This document shows positions 8,229 through 16,379 of a DNA stretch of 64,000 nucleotides, in pieces (within the stretch, counting starts at the first letter, position 1; the number at the start of each line of letters is the position of its first letter). The notes below the pieces were generated by a model. It was not told where the DNA came from. It saw only the letters and a list, made by a program, of their open reading frames with translations, and ran no database searches. A program made the translations under genes and the position numbers. Origin of the DNA: JADLCX01 sp964630785 (GTDB lineage Bacteria; Planctomycetota; Phycisphaerae; Phycisphaerales; UBA1924); contig CAZVZG010000018.1 in NCBI GenBank assembly GCA_964630785.1, positions 1-64,000 of the forward strand, written 5' to 3'.

Positions 8229-10925
8229 TCAGATGCAGCCGGTGAAGTAGGCGCCCAGGAAGTCGAAGATGTCCTGGACGGTTACCGTTCCGCTGGTGTT
8301 GATGTCGGCCTGCGGATTCTGGGTGAAGTAGCCGCCCAGGAAGTCGAAGATGTCCTGAACGGTGACCGTGCCGCTGTGGTTGTAGTCGGCCTTGCAGCAC
8401 GGGCTGGTGTTGTTGCCCGGGGCGTTGCACACCGTGTTGTCGCCGGCGTAGTGCGAGAACGCGCCGGTGCAGGACGCGGAGTCCGTCACCGAGCAGGTCG
8501 TACCGGCGCAGCAGGCGCCGTTGGACCCGCAAGCATCGGCGACCTGCACCGAGACGAAGCTGAGCGCGTTGATCATGCCTGTGTCGCCACCGGCGTTGTC
8601 GCTGACCGTCAGGGTCCAGGTGCCCTCGAAGGGCGCGCCGTCGAAGGCGCTCAGCGGCGAAGCGGGCTGGTAGGAGCCGGCGGCCAAGGCCGGCCCGGTC
8701 GCGGCTGCCACTGCGAAGGGCGTCGAGGCCGCATCGGTAAACACGTACTGGCCGCCGACGTCCGTGCTGTAGCCGAAGCCCGTACCGGTGTACCCCGGCC
8801 GATTGACCAGCGAAACGGTCGTCGAGCCGTTGGAGATCGTGACGATGAGGTCGCCGACCCAGGTGTGGTTCAGGTCGATCGCCACGCTGAGGCCGGAAAC
8901 CGTGCCGCTGCCGGCGGGGATCACGATCGACGCGGTCACGCCGGCAGGGTTGGCGTCGGGGATGGTGACCGGGAAGGCGTCGCCCGAATTGAAGAGGGTG
9001 CCGGTCACGTTCGCGCCCGAGCAGACGATGCCGGCGCCGGCGAAGGTACCGCCCTGACCGGTGCACGCGGCCGCGTTGGTCTGGATGCAGCCGCTGCTGA
9101 GGCAGCAGGCGCCCAGCACACAGGTCTCGGCTTCGCAGGTCGTGCCGTCACCGATGAAGTAGCCGGTGCAGGTCGCGGAAGTCACGACGGCGCAGGTTCC
9201 GGTGGCGGAGCAGCACGCGCCCGCCGGCCCCAGGTCTGTGATGTTCAGGTTGTATCCACCACCGGTAGGAGTAAGGCCGTAGGACGCAAAGCGAACGTAG
9301 ACCGTCTGGCCGGTGCTCATCCCGTAGTCGATGAGGGACTTGAGACCGATGCCCGGGCCGTCGTCGTTGCAGGCGAGCTGGGTGCCGCCGCAACCGTCGA
9401 AGAGCGCCAGGACCGTATCGGACTGGGCGCTGCCCACGGTGTCAAAGCGGATCTGGTGGGACGACGGGGCGGTGAAGCTGTACCAGACGTCCTTCTTTCC
9501 GCCGTTCTCGTAGCCGCAGGTAGCCGACCCGTCCGTCGAGGCGGTCGAGTTGTCGCCGGAGTACGTTCCGACGGTGGCCACTTCGGCATTCGAGCAGTTG
9601 TCGTTGGCCGGGGGCTGCGGGCAAGGGTTGGGCTCGCACGACGCGCCGCCGTTCCACGTGCTCGGCGTGGTGCAGAGGTTGATGGTCGTGATGCTGCACG
9701 AACCGTCAGGGTTGCAGCAGGCGCCGGGAACGAACGCGGCGTAGTTGGCCGTGAGGTTGTAGGTGCCGGTCGGGACGGTCGCCGTCGACCACATGCCCAC
9801 GAGGATCCACACGGTGGTGTTGCCCGGGAGGTCCACGATGTCGTTGGCCTCAGCGTCGAAGCAGGCCATCTCGGAGAGGCCGTTGCAGTCAAAGCCGCCG
9901 AAGACGCCGATGACCACGTCGTTCGGGCCGGTCTCGCCCAGCGTCAGCCGGCCGCCCTCGGCCGTGCTGGTGAACTGGTACCACACGCCGTTGCGGGTGG
10001 CCACGTTGGCCGCGGCGTTGCAGGCCACGTCGATATCGTCGTTGCTGGGCGTGGCCAGCACCGAACCGGCGAACGGCGTCGCGGTGATGACCTCGGCGGT
10101 AGCGCAGTCGTCGTTGGGCGCGGGCTGCGGGCACGGGGTGGGCTCGCAGACGCCGCCGTTCCACACGCTCGGCGAGAAGCACTCGGTCTGAAGGACGACC
10201 GAGCAGGTCCCGTCCGGGTTGCAGCACGCGGCCGGGACGATCGCAGCGCAGGTGAATCGCAGCGACTGCCCCGCGATCAGCCCGCCGGTGTTGCACTCGA
10301 ACTGGCTGGACGGTCCGGTCCCGGAGAACTGAGCGCCCACCGTAGCGCTGGTGCCACTCTCTGTGACGTTGTTGTAGACCACGTCGATGTAGTCCTGACC
10401 CTCGGTAAACAGGACGGCGAGGTTGACCAAACTCGTGGCGCTGGCCAGACGGGCCGCCCGCCACTCGATCACGAACGTGCGGTTGGGCGCGGTCCCGAGC
10501 GTGGTGGTGAAGATGCCGTTCCCGGCCGCGGCGGTGGTCAGGTCGTCCCAGTGCGCCATGAGCGCCGGGCCGAAGCCCGCGGTGCTGGGCAGGCAGGTAT
10601 TGTTGTAGAAGCCGCCGTGCGGGGTCGTGAAGTCGATGAACCCGTTCGAGCCGACATTCACCGTGGAATACGACGTCCCGTAGAAGTTCACGTTGAACGG
10701 CAGAGCGACCGGCGTCGTGCAGTCGTCACAGTGGTTGCCGATGTCATCCACGCCGGCCGCAAACGTCGCCGGCCCGGCGGCGATGGTGTACGTTCCGCAC
10801 TGCGCCATCGCCGAACTCGACAGGCTCGCCGCCGCGAGGCCCGCCACAACAGCCGCTGTCAGACGACGGTGGCCACGACAGGTTGCCAGCGCAAGCGCCG
10901 GCAACGTCCTCTTGTACATCTGCAT
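8229..10925 (-). CDS. Secreted Cys-rich modular protein with P-domain and GC-type dockerin pair (I)
   Basis: 898 residues from the ATG at 10925, which has a GGGAG 9 nt upstream; the longer frame to 11057 is non-coding-like. Order of parts: signal peptide (about 1-41, ending SSAMA), a beta-rich head with VGSNGFIDF and APNRTFVIEW (to about 235), a Cys module, two PPC-like domains (about 275-400 and 440-565, each starting with NDDC/NDNC and containing GVWYQFTS or DVWYSFTA), two Cys modules, a proprotein-convertase-type P-domain (about 650-810, HTWVGDLIVTISNGSTTV), one more Cys module, and two dockerin-like repeats sharing TVQDIFDFLGxYFT, the last ending in Gly-Cys-Ile. The protein should be exported and held at the surface; ligands are unknown. 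Its middle is identical in DNA to its neighbour at 11156. Confidence 0.85.
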   Translation of the reverse strand: MQMYKRTLPALALATCRGHRRLTAAVVAGLAAASLSSSAMAQCGTYTIAAGPATFAAGVDDIGNHCDDCTTPVALPFNVNFYGTSYSTVNVGSNGFIDFTTPHGGFYNNTCLPSTAGFGPALMAHWDDLTTAAAGNGIFTTTLGTAPNRTFVIEWRAARLASATSLVNLAVLFTEGQDYIDVVYNNVTESGTSATVGAQFSGTGPSSQFECNTGGLIAGQSLRFTCAAIVPAACCNPDGTCSVVLQTECFSPSVWNGGVCEPTPCPQPAPNDDCATAEVITATPFAGSVLATPSNDDIDVACNAAANVATRNGVWYQFTSTAEGGRLTLGETGPNDVVIGVFGGFDCNGLSEMACFDAEANDIVDLPGNTTVWILVGMWSTATVPTGTYNLTANYAAFVPGACCNPDGSCSITTINLCTTPSTWNGGASCEPNPCPQPPANDNCSNAEVATVGTYSGDNSTASTDGSATCGYENGGKKDVWYSFTAPSSHQIRFDTVGSAQSDTVLALFDGCGGTQLACNDDGPGIGLKSLIDYGMSTGQTVYVRFASYGLTPTGGGYNLNITDLGPAGACCSATGTCAVVTSATCTGYFIGDGTTCEAETCVLGACCLSSGCIQTNAAACTGQGGTFAGAGIVCSGANVTGTLFNSGDAFPVTIPDANPAGVTASIVIPAGSGTVSGLSVAIDLNHTWVGDLIVTISNGSTTVSLVNRPGYTGTGFGYSTDVGGQYVFTDAASTPFAVAAATGPALAAGSYQPASPLSAFDGAPFEGTWTLTVSDNAGGDTGMINALSFVSVQVADACGSNGACCAGTTCSVTDSASCTGAFSHYAGDNTVCNAPGNNTSPCCKADYNHSGTVTVQDIFDFLGGYFTQNPQADINTSGTVTVQDIFDFLGAYFTGCI
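9317..9990 (-). repeat. 674-bp block identical to 12361-13034 (copy 1)
   Basis: This segment, covering both PPC-like domains of the gene at 8229, reads base for base the same as 12361-13034 (offset 3044). On either side the two genes diverge at once. A second identical stretch of 105 bp begins at 8662, within the P-domain. Confidence 0.92.
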
Positions 10926-11093
10926 GGTCTTCTGCTCCCGCAAGAACGCCAAACGGACAAGGGTGTCGGCTGGCGCCGCGGCCAGAAATCCCGAACGCCC
11001 TCCATCCTCCGCTTGAAACAAAGATAACCCGAAATCGCGGGTGCGGAAACCGAACATCCAACAAACACGGAAACTTCCCGGCCCAAATGAAAC

Positions 11094-11121
11094 AGCGGCG
11101 GGCCCGGGTGGGCTCGCCGCT
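11094..11121 (-). terminator. Degenerate copy of the dockerin-gene terminator
   Basis: A 12-bp stem with a 4-nt loop and one A-C mismatch lies 35 bp after the stop of the gene at 11156 and is clearly the sister of the terminator at 8158-8194. The following T tract on the minus strand is interrupted (TTTCATTT), so termination may be leaky. Confidence 0.55.
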
Positions 11122-11155
11122 GGGTTTGGCGTGAGGCTGTCGCGTCAATCCGCGA

Positions 11156-13984
11156 TCAGTTGCAGCCGGTGAAGTAGGCGCCCAGGAAGTCGAAGATGTC
11201 CTGGACGGTTACCGTGCCGCTGGTGTTGATGTCGGCCTGCGGATTCTGGGTGAAGTAGGCGCCCAGGAAGTCGAAGATGTCCTGAACGGTGACCGTACCG
11301 CTGTGGTTGTAGTCGGCCTTGCAGCAGGGGGCGGTGTTGTTGCCGGGGGCGTTGCAGACCGTGTTGTCGCCCGCGTAGGACGTGTTGGCGCCGGTGCAGG
11401 AAGCCGAGTCCGTCACCGAGCAGGTCGAGCCGGCGCAGCACGCGCCGCTGGACCCGCAAGCGTTGGTGATGGCGACCGAGACGAAGCTCAGCGCATTGAC
11501 CGTACCGGTATCGCCGCCGGCGTTGTCGCTGACGGTCAGGGTCCAGGTGCCCTCGAAGGGCGCGCCGTCGAAGGCGCTCAGCGGCGAGGCGGGCTGGTAG
11601 GAGCCGGCGGCCAAGGCCGGCCCGGTCGCGGCTGCCACTGCGAAGGGCGTCGAGGCCGCATCGGTAAACACGTACTGGCCGCCGACGTCCGTGGAGTAGC
11701 CGAAACTACCTCCGACCGACCCCGGCCGGTTGATCAGCGAGACGGTCGTCGAGCCGTTGGAGATCGTGACAATGAGGTCGCCGACCCACGTGTGGGTCAG
11801 GTCGACCGCCACGCTGAGCCCCGAGACGGTCCCGCTGCCGGCGGGGATCACGATCGACGCGGTCACGCCGGCGGGCGTCGTGTCCGGGATGGTGATCGGG
11901 AAGGCGTCGCCCGAAGAGAAGAGTGTGCCGGTCACGTTCGCGCCCGAGCAGACGATGCCGGCGCCGGCGAAGGTGCCGCCCTGGCTGGTGCAATCCGCCG
12001 CATTGGTCTGGATGCAGCCGCTGCTGAGGCAGCACGCGCCCAGCACGCACGTGTCGGGGTTGCAGACCGTGCCGTCCCCGATGTAGTAGCCCGTGCAGGC
12101 CGACGAGAGCAGCAGGGTGCAGGTGCCCGTGCCCGAGCAGCAGGCGCCGGGCGTGCCGCAGGGGGAAGCGTCGCACGTCGTGTTGTCGCCGAGGTAGGTG
12201 TTGGCGCCCGTGCACGCGGACGAGCTGGTGATGTTGCAGGCGCCGGTGGTGTTGCCGCAGCACGCGCCCGAGCCGATGGCGGCGATGTTGAGGTTGTAGC
12301 CGCCGCCCGCGGGAGTGAGGCCGTAGGAGGCCACACGGACGTAGGCCGTCTGCCCGTTGGTCATCCCGTAGTCGATGAGGGACTTGAGACCGATGCCCGG
12401 GCCGTCGTCGTTGCAGGCGAGCTGGGTGCCGCCGCAACCGTCGAAGAGCGCCAGGACCGTATCGGACTGGGCGCTGCCCACGGTGTCAAAGCGGATCTGG
12501 TGGGACGACGGGGCGGTGAAGCTGTACCAGACGTCCTTCTTTCCGCCGTTCTCGTAGCCGCAGGTAGCCGACCCGTCCGTCGAGGCGGTCGAGTTGTCGC
12601 CGGAGTACGTTCCGACGGTGGCCACTTCGGCATTCGAGCAGTTGTCGTTGGCCGGGGGCTGCGGGCAAGGGTTGGGCTCGCACGACGCGCCGCCGTTCCA
12701 CGTGCTCGGCGTGGTGCAGAGGTTGATGGTCGTGATGCTGCACGAACCGTCAGGGTTGCAGCAGGCGCCGGGAACGAACGCGGCGTAGTTGGCCGTGAGG
12801 TTGTAGGTGCCGGTCGGGACGGTCGCCGTCGACCACATGCCCACGAGGATCCACACGGTGGTGTTGCCCGGGAGGTCCACGATGTCGTTGGCCTCAGCGT
12901 CGAAGCAGGCCATCTCGGAGAGGCCGTTGCAGTCAAAGCCGCCGAAGACGCCGATGACCACGTCGTTCGGGCCGGTCTCGCCCAGCGTCAGCCGGCCGCC
13001 CTCGGCCGTGCTGGTGAACTGGTACCACACGCCGCTGCGCGTGGCGACGTTCGCCGCGGCATTGCACGCCACGTCGACGTCGTCGTTGTTGGGCGTGGCG
13101 GGCACGGACCCGGCGAACGGCGTCGCCGTGATCACCTCGGCGGTGGAGCAGTTGTCGTTGGCCGATGGCTGCGGGCAGGGGTTGGGAGAGCAAGCCGAGC
13201 CGCCGTTCCAGGTGCTCGGGGTCGCGCAGTTGGTCTGCGTGACCAAGCTGCACGAGCCGTCGTTGGCACAGCAGGCGCCGGGGACCAGGGCCCCGCAGGT
13301 CAGGCGCAGGGACATCCCGTCGGTGACGCCGCCGGCGGTGTTGCAACTCCACTGGGTGGACGGGCCGGTGTTCTGGAACTCAACGCCGATCGTCGCGCTC
13401 ACGCCGGTGTTGGGGATGCTGTTGTAGACAAAGTCGATGTCGGTGGACGACTCGTGGAACTGCACCTCGAAGTTGAGGGCGGTGGTGTTGGCGGCGTAGT
13501 ACACCGCCTGCCACTCGATGACGAACGTCCGGTTGGGCGCGGTGCCCGAGACGCCGGTCCAGATCCCACCGGCGGTCAGGTCGGTCCGAAGGTCGTCCCA
13601 GTGCGGGTACAGCACCGGCCCGTAGTTGGTGCCGGTCGTCCGGGGAAGGCAGACGTTGCCCAGGCCCGGGTTCAGAGAGTTCAGCGAGACGAACCCGTTG
13701 GACCCGACGCCGATCGCCGAGCCGGCGAAGTAGGTCGCCCCGTACACGGTGATGTCGAACGGCAGCGTCACGGTGCCGGTGACGTCGTCTCCCACGATGC
13801 CCGCCGGCGTATCGCCCGCGATAAACGCGGCCGGACCGGCGGCGATGGTGTACGTATCGCACTGCGCCAAGGCCGAGCCCGACAGGCTCGCCGCGGCGAG
13901 ACCCGCCAACACGGCCGCCGTCAGACGACGGCCACGACAGGTCGCCAGCGCACGCGCCGGCAACGTCCGATTGAACTGCTGCAT
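11156..13984 (-). CDS. Secreted Cys-rich modular protein with P-domain and GC-type dockerin pair (II)
   Basis: 942 residues from the ATG at 13984, chosen because the ribosome site (GGGAG) and the first residues match the paralogue at 8229. The parts are the same: signal peptide ending SGSALA (about 1-40), beta-rich head with VGSNGFVSL and APNRTFVIEW, a GACC module, two PPC-like domains, three GACC modules in a row (one more than its sister), a P-domain with HTWVGDLIVTISNGSTTV, a final GACC module and the dockerin pair ending Gly-Cys-Asn. About six Cys modules of 35-45 residues are present, each with a GACC start and roughly six Cys. The upstream non-coding region is also related to that of 8229, so whole transcription units were duplicated, and the 674-bp identical block points to later exchange. 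Confidence 0.85.
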   Translation of the reverse strand: MQQFNRTLPARALATCRGRRLTAAVLAGLAAASLSGSALAQCDTYTIAAGPAAFIAGDTPAGIVGDDVTGTVTLPFDITVYGATYFAGSAIGVGSNGFVSLNSLNPGLGNVCLPRTTGTNYGPVLYPHWDDLRTDLTAGGIWTGVSGTAPNRTFVIEWQAVYYAANTTALNFEVQFHESSTDIDFVYNSIPNTGVSATIGVEFQNTGPSTQWSCNTAGGVTDGMSLRLTCGALVPGACCANDGSCSLVTQTNCATPSTWNGGSACSPNPCPQPSANDNCSTAEVITATPFAGSVPATPNNDDVDVACNAAANVATRSGVWYQFTSTAEGGRLTLGETGPNDVVIGVFGGFDCNGLSEMACFDAEANDIVDLPGNTTVWILVGMWSTATVPTGTYNLTANYAAFVPGACCNPDGSCSITTINLCTTPSTWNGGASCEPNPCPQPPANDNCSNAEVATVGTYSGDNSTASTDGSATCGYENGGKKDVWYSFTAPSSHQIRFDTVGSAQSDTVLALFDGCGGTQLACNDDGPGIGLKSLIDYGMTNGQTAYVRVASYGLTPAGGGYNLNIAAIGSGACCGNTTGACNITSSSACTGANTYLGDNTTCDASPCGTPGACCSGTGTCTLLLSSACTGYYIGDGTVCNPDTCVLGACCLSSGCIQTNAADCTSQGGTFAGAGIVCSGANVTGTLFSSGDAFPITIPDTTPAGVTASIVIPAGSGTVSGLSVAVDLTHTWVGDLIVTISNGSTTVSLINRPGSVGGSFGYSTDVGGQYVFTDAASTPFAVAAATGPALAAGSYQPASPLSAFDGAPFEGTWTLTVSDNAGGDTGTVNALSFVSVAITNACGSSGACCAGSTCSVTDSASCTGANTSYAGDNTVCNAPGNNTAPCCKADYNHSGTVTVQDIFDFLGAYFTQNPQADINTSGTVTVQDIFDFLGAYFTGCN
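12361..13034 (-). repeat. 674-bp block identical to 9317-9990 (copy 2)
   Basis: Partner of the block at 9317-9990. The flanking sequence shows roughly three-quarters identity to its sister, whereas no difference was found inside the block on line-by-line comparison. Confidence 0.92.
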
Positions 13985-14228
13985 GCTGTTCTGCTCCCGC
14001 AAGAACGATGAGGATTGAACGGAAGAGGGCGTCGGTCGGCACCGCGGCCAGAAATCCCGAGCGCCCTCCATCCTCCGCTTCGGGAAAAAAGATAACCCGA
14101 AATAGCGAGAGCGGAAACCAAACATTATACGAACATTACAACTTCTTTGCAACGCACAACGCTCACCGACGGGTTCCTGACCCCCTTCGGTCGCCGCCGT
14201 CCACGGGCCACAGGGGCCGCGTTGCACG

Positions 14229-16091
14229 CTAACAGCCGATGAAGTACGCGGTCAGGAAGTCGAAGATGTCCTGTACTGTCACGCCGCCGACATGGTTGAA
14301 GTCGGCGGTCGGGTCGGCCACGAAGTACGCGCCCAGGAAGTCGAAGATGTCCTGCACCGTCACCCCGCCCGCGAGGTTGAAGTTCGCGGGGCAGCAGGTG
14401 GTCGGGTTGGAGACCTCGCCGCAGGCAACGCCCACGCCCTGGAACTGGCCGGCGCAAGCCCCCTGTGCGGTCACGGTGCAGCCCGTGCCGTTGCAGCACG
14501 CGCCCGTCTGAACACACGGGTTCACCGGCGTGCAGACCGTGAGCGGGCCCTGCCAGGCGGTGTTCTGAATGCCGGCGCACGCGGCCTGAGTCAGCAGGCC
14601 GCAGAAACCGTTGGCCGTGTTGCAGCACGCGCCCGTGGGTTGCGGGCAGTTGTTGGGAGCACAGGTTGAAGCCACCCCCTGGAACGTGCCGCCCGAACCG
14701 GCGCACTGGGGTTGCGACTGGCCCGCCACGCACTCGCCCGTGGGCAGGCAGCACGCCCCCAGCGGACAGCTCGCCGACGGGCCGCAGGCGACGCTGTTGC
14801 CGACGTACGTGCCGCCGAACCCAACGCAGGTGCCGCTGTCGAGAATCTGGCAGGACGAGCCGCTGAAGCAGCAGGCGCCGGTCGGCTGGGGACAAGTAAC
14901 GCCCTGACACGTCGTGCCCGGGCCCTGGAACGTCCCTGCGCACGCGGCCTGGGTCGTCACCGAGCACGCCCCGTCGGCGCAGCACGCGCCGGTCGGCTGC
15001 GGGCAGGGGTTGGGCGAGCACACGGCATCCTGCGTCCACGCGCCGGTGCAGTTGGCTTGAGTCTTGACGCTGCACGAACCGGAATCGACGCAGCATGCGC
15101 CCGTCGGGTCGGGGAGACACACGACGCTGGAATACTTGAACCGCAGGGCCCAGTCGCCCGAGGGCCGGCAGCCTGTGCAGAATCCCAGCACGCACTGGCC
15201 CGCGCCGAGCTGGGAGAACGGCTTCCACCCCGCCGGACACCCGCCGGAGCAGGGCTGGATGAGCAGCCAGTTGTCGTTGGGATAGGTGAGCAGGCTCGGG
15301 CCGCTGCAGCAGGTGGCGGGCTCGGTGCAGGGAAAGGCGTTGGCGTCGCCGGGCAGGGCGCCGATGCTGCACCCGTCGCCGCTCTGGCTGTTGTGGACGT
15401 CGATGCGCAGGCCGATCGAGACGGTGTGCATTTCGCCGGGCGTGCCGAGCGCGGGGATGACCCAGTCCTGGGTCGGGTCGCCCTGTGAATCCACGGAGAA
15501 CTGGATGTTTCCGATCGAGGCCTGAGTGCCGCCGGGCGAGCCGAGCAGCACAAGGTCGGGCGGCGCCGCCGGGTCGTTGCTGTCGGAGACCGCGAAGTAC
15601 ACCGTGCCGCCCGAGTCGGGCGTGCCGTCCCACAGGAACAGCGTGTAGCGGGTCGTCGTCGTCTGAGTGGAAACGCTGCCCAAGATGGCCTGGATGAGGT
15701 CCATCTTGATGGGGAACTCGCTGTCGGGGATCTGGAACGAAACGGCCGCGATCTCGCCCTCGATCATGCCCTGCTGAAGCGTGACCTGCTGGCCCGGCTG
15801 GATGTTGTCGAAGTCGAGGTCGGAACTGAACCCCGGACGCGGGGCGCGGAAGCGGGAAACGGAGGTGACGGGGCAGCCCGGGCCGCGGTTGGCCACCCCG
15901 CCGGCGGCGTGGGGGGGGGTGGGGGACGACAAGGCCGGGCGTGCGACCGCGCGGAGCGTGGTCACAGTGGCGGTATGGGCTTCAGCCTGTACGCGCTGGT
16001 CGGCATTGGCTCCCGCCGTCAACGCGACGACCGACAGGACCGCGATCGCCGAGCGTGCCGAACTGCCGAACATTCTTTGAACACACGTCAT
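14229..16091 (-). CDS. Secreted protein with six tandem Cys modules and GC-type dockerin pair (III)
   Basis: 620 residues from the ATG at 16091 (GGAG 11 nt upstream); Met at 16073 is the alternative. After a signal peptide (to about residue 31, ending AGANA) comes a unique domain of about 270 residues with no family I can name, then six modules starting TGACC or LGACC joined by CPQPTGACC-type linkers, and a dockerin pair with GGVTVQDIFDFLGAYF and GGVTVQDIFDFLTAYF that ends exactly in Ile-Gly-Cys. There are no P- or PPC-domains, so this is the simplest member of the island: one head plus a Cys-module stalk plus the anchor. The 244 bp between its stop and the next gene hold no clear terminator. 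Confidence 0.82.
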   Translation of the reverse strand: MTCVQRMFGSSARSAIAVLSVVALTAGANADQRVQAEAHTATVTTLRAVARPALSSPTPPHAAGGVANRGPGCPVTSVSRFRAPRPGFSSDLDFDNIQPGQQVTLQQGMIEGEIAAVSFQIPDSEFPIKMDLIQAILGSVSTQTTTTRYTLFLWDGTPDSGGTVYFAVSDSNDPAAPPDLVLLGSPGGTQASIGNIQFSVDSQGDPTQDWVIPALGTPGEMHTVSIGLRIDVHNSQSGDGCSIGALPGDANAFPCTEPATCCSGPSLLTYPNDNWLLIQPCSGGCPAGWKPFSQLGAGQCVLGFCTGCRPSGDWALRFKYSSVVCLPDPTGACCVDSGSCSVKTQANCTGAWTQDAVCSPNPCPQPTGACCADGACSVTTQAACAGTFQGPGTTCQGVTCPQPTGACCFSGSSCQILDSGTCVGFGGTYVGNSVACGPSASCPLGACCLPTGECVAGQSQPQCAGSGGTFQGVASTCAPNNCPQPTGACCNTANGFCGLLTQAACAGIQNTAWQGPLTVCTPVNPCVQTGACCNGTGCTVTAQGACAGQFQGVGVACGEVSNPTTCCPANFNLAGGVTVQDIFDFLGAYFVADPTADFNHVGGVTVQDIFDFLTAYFIGC

Positions 16092-16300
16092 GGGAGGACT
16101 TACTCCAGGCGATGACCGCCACGGTCGCGGCCGCCAGCCGATGCGCTTGACCGGGCCGCGGTGTTCCAAGTGTGCCCGAGACACCCCCACCGAGCAAGCG
16201 TCCGGGGCATTGAAGGCGACAAGATCGGCGAAATGGGCCCTTGCAGGCCGCATTCGGGGTTCTCGGGCACTGATTCAATCAAAGGCGATCCGAAAGGACC

Positions 16301-16338
16301 AACAAAAACCCCGGCGCGGCCGAAGGGCCGCGCCGGGG
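16301..16338 (-). terminator. Strong Rho-independent terminator of the gene at 16380
   Basis: On the minus strand a perfect 13-bp GC-rich stem (16326-16338 with 16309-16321, loop CTTC) is followed by TTTTTGTT. It begins 42 bp after the stop codon of the dockerin gene upstream. Confidence 0.93.
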
Positions 16339-16379
16339 GATTGTGCATCGAGCGGACCCGTAGGTCCGGGGGGTAGGCG

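Noticed and set aside
10926..11057. N-terminal extension beginning MFGFR before the dockerin proteins
   Set aside because: It recurs in three paralogues, but lies upstream of a good ribosome site and signal peptide; the similarity is better explained by a shared leader or promoter element.
7071..14011. Frames of 1318 and 902 codons on the plus strand opposite the dockerin genes
   Set aside because: Same cause: repetitive, low-complexity antisense translations. The minus strand has signal peptides, domains, ribosome sites and terminators.
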